64,000 nt of DNA from Mycobacteroides chelonae CCUG 47445 (GTDB lineage Bacteria > Actinomycetota > Actinomycetes > Mycobacteriales > Mycobacteriaceae), in the NCBI RefSeq assembly GCF_001632805.1, contig NZ_CP007220.1:186001-250000 (forward strand), written 5' to 3'. Below the pieces are notes generated by a model that did not search any database, was not told the DNA's origin, and saw only the letters and a program-made list of their open reading frames with translations. The translations under genes and the position numbers were made by a program. Below, one piece after another: positions 53,941-61,604 of this stretch. Position 1 is the stretch's first letter. Each line of letters begins with the position of its first letter.

Positions 53941-54263
53941 CGTCGTTCCTCGATGGGGTTACCGTCCTCATCGACCGGCCACGGTGGACGCGGGGTGGCA
54001 GGCATTTCTGGTGCGCCACCGTACAAGTACGGATGCGGCATGTCGGGGTTTTTCCACGCGGGACGGACGTTGCGAGTCTTGTACATCACGAACATCCCCA
54101 CGCCGAAGATGAGCAATCCGACCAGCGTTAGCAGGGGGCCATGGATCCAGGGTATATGACCCCAGGTCGCTACATTCCTGATATACACGCACGCGAACCC
54201 AGGTGAAAGGTTACGAACAACGGCGGTGGCAAATTGATGGAAAGTCATGTGCCACAACGTCAC
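53937..54263 (-). CDS. Small membrane protein with Pro-rich tail, unknown
   Basis: A 108-residue protein. One clear membrane helix (about residues 42-62, HGPLLTLVGLLIFGVGMFVMY), preceded by a weaker hydrophobic stretch, and a proline-rich polar tail (PDMPHPYLYGGAPEMPATPRPPW). It converges on the previous gene with a 4-base overlap and is the last gene before attR, 40 bases away. The true start may be one of the internal Met codons. Family not recognised. Confidence 0.45.
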   Translation of the reverse strand: MTLWHMTFHQFATAVVRNLSPGFACVYIRNVATWGHIPWIHGPLLTLVGLLIFGVGMFVMYKTRNVRPAWKNPDMPHPYLYGGAPEMPATPRPPWPVDEDGNPIEERR

Positions 54264-54302
54264 TAGCGTACTCTGGAGAACACAGGCAAACGCACGAATA
54301 TG

Positions 54303-54337
54303 TCAGAAGGTTAGGGGTTCGAATCCCTTCGGGCGCA
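54303..54337 (+). repeat. attR: 35-bp direct repeat of tRNA-Arg 3' end, copy 2
   Basis: Perfect copy of 44084-44118. It lacks the 5' half of a tRNA, so it is not a gene. It marks the right end of the island; the ordinary chromosome resumes after it. Confidence 0.93.
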
Positions 54338-54368
54338 TCAGGACTTCTTCACGAGTGAGTGAGAAGCA

Positions 54369-54800
54369 ATGACACAGGTTCAACGATATTTCCCGCACCC
54401 TCCCCACGAGGTGTGGTCGGCTCTCGTCGATCCGGCATCGTGGTGGGGCAAGCCTGATACCCCGCCGGCTGATGTCACCGTGGGGAGCGCTTTCACGATG
54501 ACCACCGTTCCCGTGGTGGGCACGCGGTTCAATGGCGTATTCGAGGTCGAGTTTCTCGACGCCGCCCCCTACGAGCATTTGACCTTGGGCCTGCTGGCCC
54601 ACGCGTCAACCGGTCAGTCGGCGCGGTGGACGCGCCATGTGGCCTTTCGTGAGCACGAGGGCGGCACGCTGTTGACGGTGACGAATAGGGGCGTCAATCT
54701 CGACGACGTCGATGAACGGATTCTGCTCCGGGTGGTCAAAGAGATTCAGGCGACCGAGTTGCACGGCATCGCCCGGCTCCTGGATCAGCCTCGCCCGTGA
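54369..54800 (+). CDS. SRPBCC/AHSA1-type START-like domain protein
   Basis: A 143-residue single-domain protein of the helix-grip fold: YFPHPPHEVWSALVDPASWWGKPD at the start, FEVEFLDAAPYEHLTLG in the middle and a long C-terminal helix. Members bind hydrophobic ligands or act as cyclases or chaperone partners; no specific role can be given. First chromosomal gene after the island, 31 bases from attR, so before insertion it lay directly behind the tRNA-Arg gene. Confidence 0.75.
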   Translation: MTQVQRYFPHPPHEVWSALVDPASWWGKPDTPPADVTVGSAFTMTTVPVVGTRFNGVFEVEFLDAAPYEHLTLGLLAHASTGQSARWTRHVAFREHEGGTLLTVTNRGVNLDDVDERILLRVVKEIQATELHGIARLLDQPRP

Positions 54801-54813
54801 TCCCCTGTCACGG

Positions 54814-55407
54814 TCATATCAGGCCATCGCGCAGGCGCTGAAAGCCTTGGGCGACAAGTTCGCCGGGGTTTCTGGGCACGGTGGAATCGGATACCGCCAG
54901 TTGGATCACGGTGCCAAGTACCGCGTACGCGGCGTTGCAGACCAATCGCGGATATAGGTCGGCATCGGGATCCAGGCCCGTGCGTCGACTGACTTCGGCG
55001 AGCACCACGGTTCCCACGTCGTCGGATCGGGCCGCGTCGTGTGCGGCCAAGCCCGGATTCTGTGCGGACAACCGAGTGACGGCCACTGCGGTGCTGAATG
55101 CCTCGGAGGTCGCCAGGTCCAGCATCACGGCTTCCAGTGAGTCGATCACGGGCTCGTCAGTGGGGCGCTGGCGCAGTAGTTCGACGGCGTTGTCCTCGAT
55201 CCCGCGCAACGAAAACAAGACGGCGTCTTCCTTGCTGGTGAAGTAGTTGCGGAACGTGCGGGACGAGACGCGCACCGCGTCGGCGATGTCGTCGACCGTG
55301 ACGGCGGCGAGGTCTCCGCGTTCCAGTGCCAGCTCCAGTGCGGCGCGACTCAACGCCAACTTGGTCTCGGACTTCTTCTGCTCGCGCAGGCCATTGGGCG
55401 GTGGCAT
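54814..55407 (-). CDS. TetR family transcriptional regulator
   Basis: A 197-residue TetR regulator: residues 10-60 contain the DNA-binding domain, with VDDIADAVRVSSRTFRNYFTSKEDA as helix-turn-helix. The C-terminal domain resembles mycobacterial MftR-like regulators (ELLRQRPTDEPVIDSLEAV). It is divergent from a small secreted-protein gene. Between them, 55425-55465 carries CCGTTTT and a near-complement AAAATGG around repeated GGAAAC, a candidate operator. Confidence 0.85.
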   Translation of the reverse strand: MPPPNGLREQKKSETKLALSRAALELALERGDLAAVTVDDIADAVRVSSRTFRNYFTSKEDAVLFSLRGIEDNAVELLRQRPTDEPVIDSLEAVMLDLATSEAFSTAVAVTRLSAQNPGLAAHDAARSDDVGTVVLAEVSRRTGLDPDADLYPRLVCNAAYAVLGTVIQLAVSDSTVPRNPGELVAQGFQRLRDGLI

Positions 55408-55520
55408 GTGGCCATCCTAACAAACCTTCCGTTTTGGGAAACTTTTCTAAAAATGGAAACGTTCTACGAGTATGTCCGGCGTCGCGGTGAGGCCGGGGGC
55501 ACGAAGAAGAGGCGATTGAC

Positions 55521-55745
55521 ATGAGGAAAGCACTGGCCTCACTGGGCATCGCTGCCGTACTGGCGGCCGGGGGCATGGCCCTTGCCGGTCCCGCCGCGGC
55601 GGCGCCCTGCGGCAAGGTTGTGGTGTGGGGTAACGGCGGCGGCGTGTGCGAATCCGACTTCGCGCCCGATGGCAGCTTCACTCGATGCGACACCGTGTAC
55701 GTGCTCGGCATCGGAGGGACGAACTGCTATCGGGTGTACCCGTAA
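55521..55745 (+). CDS. Small secreted cysteine-containing protein
   Basis: A 74-residue protein with a strong signal peptide (about residues 1-28, ending GPAAAA) and a mature part of about 46 residues with four cysteines (APCG, GVCE, TRCD, TNCY), enough for two disulfides. Glycine-rich segments (GNGGG, GIGG) alternate with beta-prone stretches. Family not recognised; similar short exported proteins are common in mycobacteria. Probably controlled by the divergent TetR gene. Confidence 0.65.
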   Translation: MRKALASLGIAAVLAAGGMALAGPAAAAPCGKVVVWGNGGGVCESDFAPDGSFTRCDTVYVLGIGGTNCYRVYP

Positions 55746-55822
55746 GCGCGTCAGGGTCGCACCTGGGACGTCCTGTACCAGAAGCTTCCCCGCGCGGTGT
55801 CCAGTCCGCTACCGTCCCCCTC

Positions 55823-57412
55823 ATGGTTGAGGACCTGACAGCTGATTACGTCATCGTGGGCGCGGGATCGGCGGGGGCTCCGCTGGCCACCCGGCTCGCT
55901 GAACGCACCAACGACCAGGTGCTGGTTCTGGAGGCGGGGCCCAAGGACAAGGACATGGGAATCCACATTCCCGCCGCGTTCTCGAAGCTGTTCCGCAGCG
56001 ACGTCGACTGGGACTACCTCACTGAGCCGCAGCCCGAGCTGAACAATCGCCAGATCTATTGGCCGCGAGGCAAAACGCTGGGCGGCTCGTCGTCCATGAA
56101 CGCGATGATGTGGGTCCGGGGATTCGCGGCCGACTACGACGACTGGGCGGCGGTGGCCGGCGATCAGTGGTCTTTCGCCAACGTTGCCCCCTACTTCAAG
56201 CGCATCGAGACGGTGGAGGGCGCGACCGAAAGCGATGAGGGCACTGAGGGCGCGCTGAAGATCTCCAAACAGCGCAGCCCCCGCTCCAGCACCGCGGCAT
56301 GGCTGGAGGCCGTCAAGGAAGCCGGATTCGATGTCGAGCGGGCCAATACTCCTGAACCCAAGGGTTTCTCGGAGACCATGGTGTGCCAGAGTGGCGGACG
56401 CCGCTGGAGCACCGCAGATGGTTACCTCAAGCCGGGCCTGCGGCGCCGGAACCTGAATGTAGTTACCGAGGCCCAGGTGCGCCGGGTGCTGTTCGACGGC
56501 ACCAGAGCCATCGGCGTCGAGTACGTGCGCGATGGCATCACACACACCGTGCGCGCGCGGCGCGAGGTGATCTTGAGCGGCGGTGCCATCAATTCTCCTC
56601 AGCTGCTGATGCTTTCGGGTATCGGTGATGCCAAGCACCTTGGCGGGTTGGGAATCCCGATCGTGCACGACGCCCCGCAGGTTGGCCAGAATCTGCTCGA
56701 TCACCTGTGTTGCCCGGTGGGTTACGCGGTCGAGGCTGACTCGCTGTACGGGGCGGAAAAGCCGCTACAGCTCGCCAACTACTTCCTGCGCCATCGCGGC
56801 ATGCTCACCTCGAATGTCGGCGAGGCTTATGGATTCCTGCGCAGCCGGGCCGATCTCGCCCTACCCGACCTAGAGCTGATTTTCGCCCCCGCACCATTCT
56901 TCGATGAAGGCCTGGGGGAGGCTACCGAGCACGCCATCGTGATGGGCCCGATTCTGCTCAAGCCAGAGAGCAGCGGTGAGATCACCCTGACCTCGCCCGA
57001 TCCGCTGGCCAAGCCGCGCATCGACCCGCGTTACCTCAGTGATAGTGCCGGACAGGACCGCGCCGCCATGATGTTCGGGCTACGGACCACCGCCCGTATC
57101 GCCGAGACGCCGTCGATGCGGGCGATACTCGGCAAGATCCTGCGGCCGAGGAATCCCAGCGACAACCTGGAGGAGACTCTGGTCGCTGCGCTGCAGAACA
57201 ACTCGCACACCCTCTATCACCCCGTGGCGACCTGTCGGATGGGTGTGGACGAGGCCAGCGTGGTTGCTCCGGATCTCACGGTGCGCGGTGTGCAGGGACT
57301 TCGGGTGGTCGACGCCTCGGTGATCCCGAGCCTCATCCGTGGTCACACGCACGCTCCGTCGGTGTTGCTCGGTGAGAAAGCTGCCGATTTAATTCTTTCT
57401 CCACAAGCATGA
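55823..57412 (+). CDS. GMC family FAD oxidoreductase
   Basis: A 529-residue GMC oxidoreductase (choline dehydrogenase/alcohol oxidase type). FAD is bound by DYVIVGAGSAGAPLATRL at the N-terminus; GMC signature 1 is near YWPRGKTLGGSSSMNAMMWVRG and signature 2 near SGGAINSPQLLMLSGIG. The active-site His is in HPVATCRMG, with a second in HTHAPS. The substrate is an alcohol that cannot be specified. ATG 55823 was chosen because it places the FAD motif at residue 9. Confidence 0.9.
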   Translation: MVEDLTADYVIVGAGSAGAPLATRLAERTNDQVLVLEAGPKDKDMGIHIPAAFSKLFRSDVDWDYLTEPQPELNNRQIYWPRGKTLGGSSSMNAMMWVRGFAADYDDWAAVAGDQWSFANVAPYFKRIETVEGATESDEGTEGALKISKQRSPRSSTAAWLEAVKEAGFDVERANTPEPKGFSETMVCQSGGRRWSTADGYLKPGLRRRNLNVVTEAQVRRVLFDGTRAIGVEYVRDGITHTVRARREVILSGGAINSPQLLMLSGIGDAKHLGGLGIPIVHDAPQVGQNLLDHLCCPVGYAVEADSLYGAEKPLQLANYFLRHRGMLTSNVGEAYGFLRSRADLALPDLELIFAPAPFFDEGLGEATEHAIVMGPILLKPESSGEITLTSPDPLAKPRIDPRYLSDSAGQDRAAMMFGLRTTARIAETPSMRAILGKILRPRNPSDNLEETLVAALQNNSHTLYHPVATCRMGVDEASVVAPDLTVRGVQGLRVVDASVIPSLIRGHTHAPSVLLGEKAADLILSPQA

Positions 57413-57480
57413 AACCGATCCGCGTCTCCGAACGTCTGACTGGATAGAGTCAGCAGTTGAGGAGTTAGCGGAGGGAAATC

Positions 57481-57774
57481 ATGAGCGACGAGTTCGGTGT
57501 CCGGACCGAGGAGCTCGCAGCCATTTCCAAGACATGGCTGGGTGAGACGCTGCACATCAACGACATGCCATGGACGTCATTTCAGGATGCCTCGGGTTCG
57601 GGAAGCGAAGTCCTGGCTGCCATTCGTGACACCGCCTCGCCCGGAATCAAGGCGATGTCCTCGATTGCCCGCAGGTTCTCCGACATGGCAGGGCTCGTCG
57701 ATACCTTCGCCACCAACGTGACAGCGCAGGACGAGAAGACCGCCACGTCGTTCGATGCGCTGAAGCCACGCTGA
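57481..57774 (+). CDS. EspC-like/WXG100-like small protein
   Basis: A 97-residue mostly helical protein resembling the EspC-type (DUF2580) family that travels through type VII secretion: an N-terminal helix (FGVRTEELAAISKTWLG), a short loop, and a C-terminal helix (SIARRFSDMAGLVDTFATNV). GGAGGG precedes the ATG. It overlaps the next gene by one base, so it probably pairs with the larger protein as chaperone or partner. Confidence 0.65.
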   Translation: MSDEFGVRTEELAAISKTWLGETLHINDMPWTSFQDASGSGSEVLAAIRDTASPGIKAMSSIARRFSDMAGLVDTFATNVTAQDEKTATSFDALKPR

Positions 57775-59672
57775 TGCGCCCGACGATCAGTCAGCTCCGC
57801 GGCTGGAATCTCGACGCGCTCAGCAAGGCCGCTGACATCGCCCGCGACAACGCCCGGACGCTGGATGCGTCCTTGGACTCGTGCGACCGCGTCTTCAACG
57901 ACGCATCGGGCTGGTTTGGCAAGACGCACGACGCGGCCCGGATCAAGGTCGACCAGGAGCTCGACCACGGTCGCGAGGTCCGGAATGTCCTGAACCGGTT
58001 ATCCGATGACGCCGAGGACGCGGGACGAACTCTCAAGCACGCCAAGGAATACACGCTTCAAGACGTGGACGCCGCGGTCGCCGAAGGGTTCACGGTCACC
58101 GATACCGGAGAAGTCAGCCACCCGGATGCTGCGAAGGCACAGGCGGCGGCCGACCACCAGCGCCGGATTCAGGCGGGCCTCGACGAGGTGGCCCGTCTGG
58201 ACGAGTTGTACGGCCGGAAGCTGCGGGAGGCCGTCAACGACTTGGAGGCCATGCGCGACGGGCAGCAGGATGTCACGCTGCCGACAGGAGAGAAGATCGA
58301 TCCCGATGCGCTGGTCGACCGGGTGCGTGGCATGTCCGAGGAGGAGCGCCGCGCGTTCCTGGAGGGTTTGCCCCCGGAGACGGTGCATCAGATGGTCATC
58401 GCCGATCCCGAGTTCATGGGGAACACCAACGGAGTTCCCTTCGACGTCCGCGCGGACGCCAATGAGATCAACATCAGGAACGCGCTCACCGATGAGCTGC
58501 AGAACCCGTCGCCTAATCAAGCACGCGTCGATCAGCTCCGGGCGATGCTCGAACCGATGGATGATCCGTTCGCAACGATCCCTGCCGGAGGCTCGCCCGC
58601 CGACTTCAAGATCGATCGCAAGTTCGTGATGTTCTCGACCGAGGGCAACGGCCGGATGATCGAACAGATCGGCGACCTCAAGCCAGGTGCACCCGGCGTC
58701 GGGGTCTACGTGCCCGGCACCAACACCAACCTCAACGGCAGCAGAAATAACCACGACTCGGCCGTCAACCTGGCCAAGCAGAGCGGGTCGCCGGTCTTCC
58801 TCTATATGGAGAACGATTTTCCGCAGGGGCTGGACAAGGCGACAGACCCGTCCTACGGATTGGCGATGGCGCCGCAACTCGTCTCGTTCGGCAAGGAACT
58901 CGACGCCGAGGTCGCCCGCCATGCGCCGGGTGCGCCAACTACGTACATCGGACATTCGTATGGCGGTTCTGTCGTCGGCACCGCCGAACAGATGGGTCTG
59001 CGCGCCGACCGCGTGTTGTACGCCTCGTCCGCCGGCACGGGCATCCTCAGCACCGAGTGGCATAACCCCAACCCGAATGTGCAGCGGTTCTCCATGACTG
59101 CCCCCGGCGACCTCATCGGCGCAGCACAACTCGCGCCCCGTGACAGCGATATCCCCACCAGATTTTCCCCGTTCCCCGGGGTGAATCTGGATCTGCCGCC
59201 GGTGATTCCGCGGGCGCCGGACGGCGATATCGGTAACCCCCATGCGGGTAATCCGCTTGGGGGAGACCCGGATTCGATTCCCGGCGTCACCCGGCTGGAC
59301 ACCGGCTACTACAGCGACGACAACAAGGATCATCCCGGCGAGGTGGTGTTCGGCCCCAAGGGGCACGGCAGCTACTGGGACGACCCGAAATCTGACGCCT
59401 TCCAGAACATGGCGAACGTGATCAGGGGTGGTGAGGTGACCACCTACGTCGAACGGGGTATCGAGTCGAACAACGTCGACATCAACCTCGGAGACGACAG
59501 CAGCCTGAACGAATCGGTGAAGGACATCGCCAAGGCGTACGGCGATCAATGGTTGTCGGGCGCCAAGATCGGCCCGATCACGTTGCCGACCAATCCCAAA
59601 TGGGAAGACCCCTACGGCAATCCGCACGTCACCGACAACCCCGGTCTTGGTCGGAAGGTGCAGGTCCGATGA
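57774..59672 (+). CDS. Type VII-like secreted DUF1023 alpha/beta hydrolase
   Basis: A 632-residue protein. The N-terminal 100 residues form a helical hairpin with a W-x-G turn (Trp47-Phe-Gly49) and a YxxxD motif at Tyr93-Asp97 (YTLQD), the bipartite type VII export signal. A DUF1023 hydrolase domain occupies about residues 270-480, with the nucleophile elbow GHSYGG (Ser395). An acidic, glycine-rich C-terminus follows. The pairing with an EspC-like gene upstream and a lipoprotein downstream suggests a secreted effector or wall enzyme. Substrate unknown. Confidence 0.75.
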   Translation: MRPTISQLRGWNLDALSKAADIARDNARTLDASLDSCDRVFNDASGWFGKTHDAARIKVDQELDHGREVRNVLNRLSDDAEDAGRTLKHAKEYTLQDVDAAVAEGFTVTDTGEVSHPDAAKAQAAADHQRRIQAGLDEVARLDELYGRKLREAVNDLEAMRDGQQDVTLPTGEKIDPDALVDRVRGMSEEERRAFLEGLPPETVHQMVIADPEFMGNTNGVPFDVRADANEINIRNALTDELQNPSPNQARVDQLRAMLEPMDDPFATIPAGGSPADFKIDRKFVMFSTEGNGRMIEQIGDLKPGAPGVGVYVPGTNTNLNGSRNNHDSAVNLAKQSGSPVFLYMENDFPQGLDKATDPSYGLAMAPQLVSFGKELDAEVARHAPGAPTTYIGHSYGGSVVGTAEQMGLRADRVLYASSAGTGILSTEWHNPNPNVQRFSMTAPGDLIGAAQLAPRDSDIPTRFSPFPGVNLDLPPVIPRAPDGDIGNPHAGNPLGGDPDSIPGVTRLDTGYYSDDNKDHPGEVVFGPKGHGSYWDDPKSDAFQNMANVIRGGEVTTYVERGIESNNVDINLGDDSSLNESVKDIAKAYGDQWLSGAKIGPITLPTNPKWEDPYGNPHVTDNPGLGRKVQVR

Positions 59673-60178
59673 GGCGCGCATGGACGATTGCGATGGCGGG
59701 GCTGACGATTCTGACTGCGGTTTCGTGCAATCCCGGTGCGGGCAGTGAGCAAGGAGGTAATACGAGCATGGAACCCACGACGGTCAAGATGTCCGACGCG
59801 CTGCGGGTCACGGCCGAGAACCTGTCGTTCGTCACGGCGGAGAAGGTGCAGCCGGGCGTCAACGACGTCGAACGGATGGGCTGCCGCACGAGCTACAACT
59901 CGGCCCTCCCGGAGGGGCCGCCGTGGTGGCTGCGCCTGCAGCGCGATTTCGCGGACCCCACTCCAGAGCTGATCTCGGGCGTGCTGGATCGCCTCGAATC
60001 GCTGTCCAGCAAGGGCTTTCGCCGTCAAGAAAGCAAGCGGCCGGAGCCTGAGCCGGTGAACAGCCGGACCTACCGTGATGATGCCGGTTACATCGTGAGC
60101 GCCCGCGAAGATGTTCGCGGCAATGGGGTTCGGGTGTACGTCGTCACCGCGTCGTCTCCCTGCGCCAACGAGGACTAG
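59669..60178 (+). CDS. Lipoprotein, partner of the secreted hydrolase
   Basis: A 169-residue predicted lipoprotein: charged start, hydrophobic core (WTIAMAGLTILTAVS) and lipobox with Cys20 (LTAVSC). The mature part is small and alpha/beta with Cys pairs (GCRTSYN and SPCANED). ATG 59669 overlaps the hydrolase stop by 4 bases, so it is translationally coupled. Such lipoproteins beside polymorphic-toxin-like genes can serve as immunity proteins; here that is only a hypothesis. Confidence 0.7.
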   Translation: MRRAWTIAMAGLTILTAVSCNPGAGSEQGGNTSMEPTTVKMSDALRVTAENLSFVTAEKVQPGVNDVERMGCRTSYNSALPEGPPWWLRLQRDFADPTPELISGVLDRLESLSSKGFRRQESKRPEPEPVNSRTYRDDAGYIVSAREDVRGNGVRVYVVTASSPCANED

Positions 60179-60846
60179 CGGTAGGTCACCAGATCCCTGT
60201 TGCCCCCGTCGCCGATCAGGTGGGTGTGGTCGTTGAAGGACAGCAGGCTGAGCCCGCGCTTGCCATTGACCAGTGAGGTGATCGACGAGTTGATGACAAC
60301 ACGTTGTGCGGTAAGCCAGTTCGATACGTTTCCGCCCCACAGATCGGCGACGATCATTCCGATGACCCCGGCTGAGGTGGCCACCACGGTGTCACCGTCA
60401 CGTTTGGCGGCATCGGACATGGCGTCGAGCACGCGCTGCTGAAACCGGGTGTAGCTCTCCGCATACCCGCCGGAGGAATCGGCGCTGGCCCACTGGGCCA
60501 GACCGTCCTCCAGGATGGCCTGCGTGTCACCTTTGGCCAGGCTCTTGACGGTGTTCACCGACGCCAGGCGGCGCATCCGTGAATTGCCGACGATCTCCTT
60601 GTAGTCGTATTCGTCCCAGCGGTCATCCTGCTGCGGTTCGGATCCCAGCGCGAGCGCGATGGCCTCTCCGGTCTGCCGCTGTCGCTTCATTCCGCCGTGC
60701 AGGAGCCGGGTGCCGCTCAGACCGCGGCGGGCCAGCTCGGCTGCCACGGTGTCGGCCTGTCGCTGCCCGGCGCTGGTCAACGGGCTATCGGGGCTGCTGG
60801 AGTAGTTGGCAGCCTGACCATGCCGGACCAGGTAGATGACGCCCAT
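60175..60846 (-). CDS. Histidine phosphatase family protein
   Basis: A 223-residue phosphoglycerate-mutase-like phosphatase: the catalytic RHG motif is YLVRHGQA at residues 5-12, and the second His region is HGGMKRQRQTGEAIA. The distal His expected in a T-x-H segment reads VATSAGVIG, with Ser in place of His, which may lower or change activity. Cytoplasmic, substrate unknown. Convergent with the lipoprotein gene, overlapping 4 bases. Confidence 0.8.
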   Translation of the reverse strand: MGVIYLVRHGQAANYSSSPDSPLTSAGQRQADTVAAELARRGLSGTRLLHGGMKRQRQTGEAIALALGSEPQQDDRWDEYDYKEIVGNSRMRRLASVNTVKSLAKGDTQAILEDGLAQWASADSSGGYAESYTRFQQRVLDAMSDAAKRDGDTVVATSAGVIGMIVADLWGGNVSNWLTAQRVVINSSITSLVNGKRGLSLLSFNDHTHLIGDGGNRDLVTYR

Positions 60847-60863
60847 GCGGGCAATCGTATCGA

Positions 60864-61556
60864 CTAACCGCCGCCGAGGACCCTCCGCTTCTCGACCTCG
60901 AACTCGGCTTCGGTAAGCGCTCCGGAATCTCTTAGGGCAGCAAGGGATTTGAGTTGTTCGATGCGCACACCGTCGTCACTGGGTTCATAGGAGGATGTGG
61001 GCTGCGGATTGTCTAGCGGTGATGGTGGGGATGAACGGGTAGAACGCACTCTCGTCAGCACGTAGGCGATCCAGCCGAGCGCCGCCGCCCCGAGCAATCC
61101 GGCGAATCCCCAGGTGAGCGCCCAATAGGGACTGCCGTGCCCGAAGGCCAGGCGTGGATTGACGAACCCGCTCACCTCACCGTCGACCTGCACGTTGTAG
61201 GTACCGGCGGCGGGGATCTGCGCGACCCACACCCGTCGGCGGGCATCGCCGTTCACCGTGGTCGAGCTTCCGATGCTCTCGCGCACCTGAGGTTCAGCGA
61301 CCCCGGGCGGCGGAAAGAGCGACATGCCGAGCTGGGGGATGAGCAGCCCGTTGTCACCGGATACCCAGGAGTGGAAGCTGACGGTCACTTCACCGGCGGG
61401 CAGTTCCAGCTGGGTGTTGCCCGGGATCTTCACCTCGCCGTAGGCGTCGAACTTGTCGAACACGAAAACGTTCAGGATGAGGGTGGCGATGACGCCGATG
61501 ACCCCACCAACGGTCATCGTGGTCAGTGCCAGTACCGAGGTCCGGCGCATGCTCAT
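60864..61556 (-). CDS. Membrane protein with C-terminal SHOCT domain
   Basis: A 230-residue protein with an N-terminal membrane helix (about residues 8-33), an extracytoplasmic beta domain, a second helix (about 145-168) and a C-terminal SHOCT motif (IEQLKSLAALRDSGALTEAEFEVEKRRVL). SHOCT domains bind nucleic acid or mediate oligomerisation. ATG 61556 is chosen because the protein then begins MSMRRTS before the helix. It is divergent from the acyl-CoA dehydrogenase gene, 48 bases apart. Confidence 0.75.
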   Translation of the reverse strand: MSMRRTSVLALTTMTVGGVIGVIATLILNVFVFDKFDAYGEVKIPGNTQLELPAGEVTVSFHSWVSGDNGLLIPQLGMSLFPPPGVAEPQVRESIGSSTTVNGDARRRVWVAQIPAAGTYNVQVDGEVSGFVNPRLAFGHGSPYWALTWGFAGLLGAAALGWIAYVLTRVRSTRSSPPSPLDNPQPTSSYEPSDDGVRIEQLKSLAALRDSGALTEAEFEVEKRRVLGGG

Positions 61557-61604
61557 GTGCCGAAGTCTGTCACGTGCCGCGTCAACCGCCCTAGCATCGG
61601 ACAG

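Larger units (their letters stand above)
44119..54337. mobile_element. Genomic island in tRNA-Arg carrying a bicyclomycin-type cluster
   Basis: This 10.2-kb segment lies between two perfect 35-base copies of the tRNA-Arg 3' end. By inspection its coding sequence is less GC-rich and uses more A/T-ending codons than the flanking genes. It holds an MFS exporter, seven biosynthetic genes and three small genes of unknown role. I found no integrase, recombinase, relaxase or IS gene, so it was either moved by an integrase encoded elsewhere or has lost its own. Confidence 0.9.

Noticed and set aside
44119..54302. Integrase, transposase, IS element or CRISPR array in the island
   Set aside because: All frames were read for recombinase motifs and the DNA for terminal inverted repeats or regular spacers; none was found.
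54303..54337. Second tRNA-Arg gene
   Set aside because: Only the 3' 35 bases are present; the acceptor 5' strand, D-arm and anticodon are missing, so it is an attachment-site copy.
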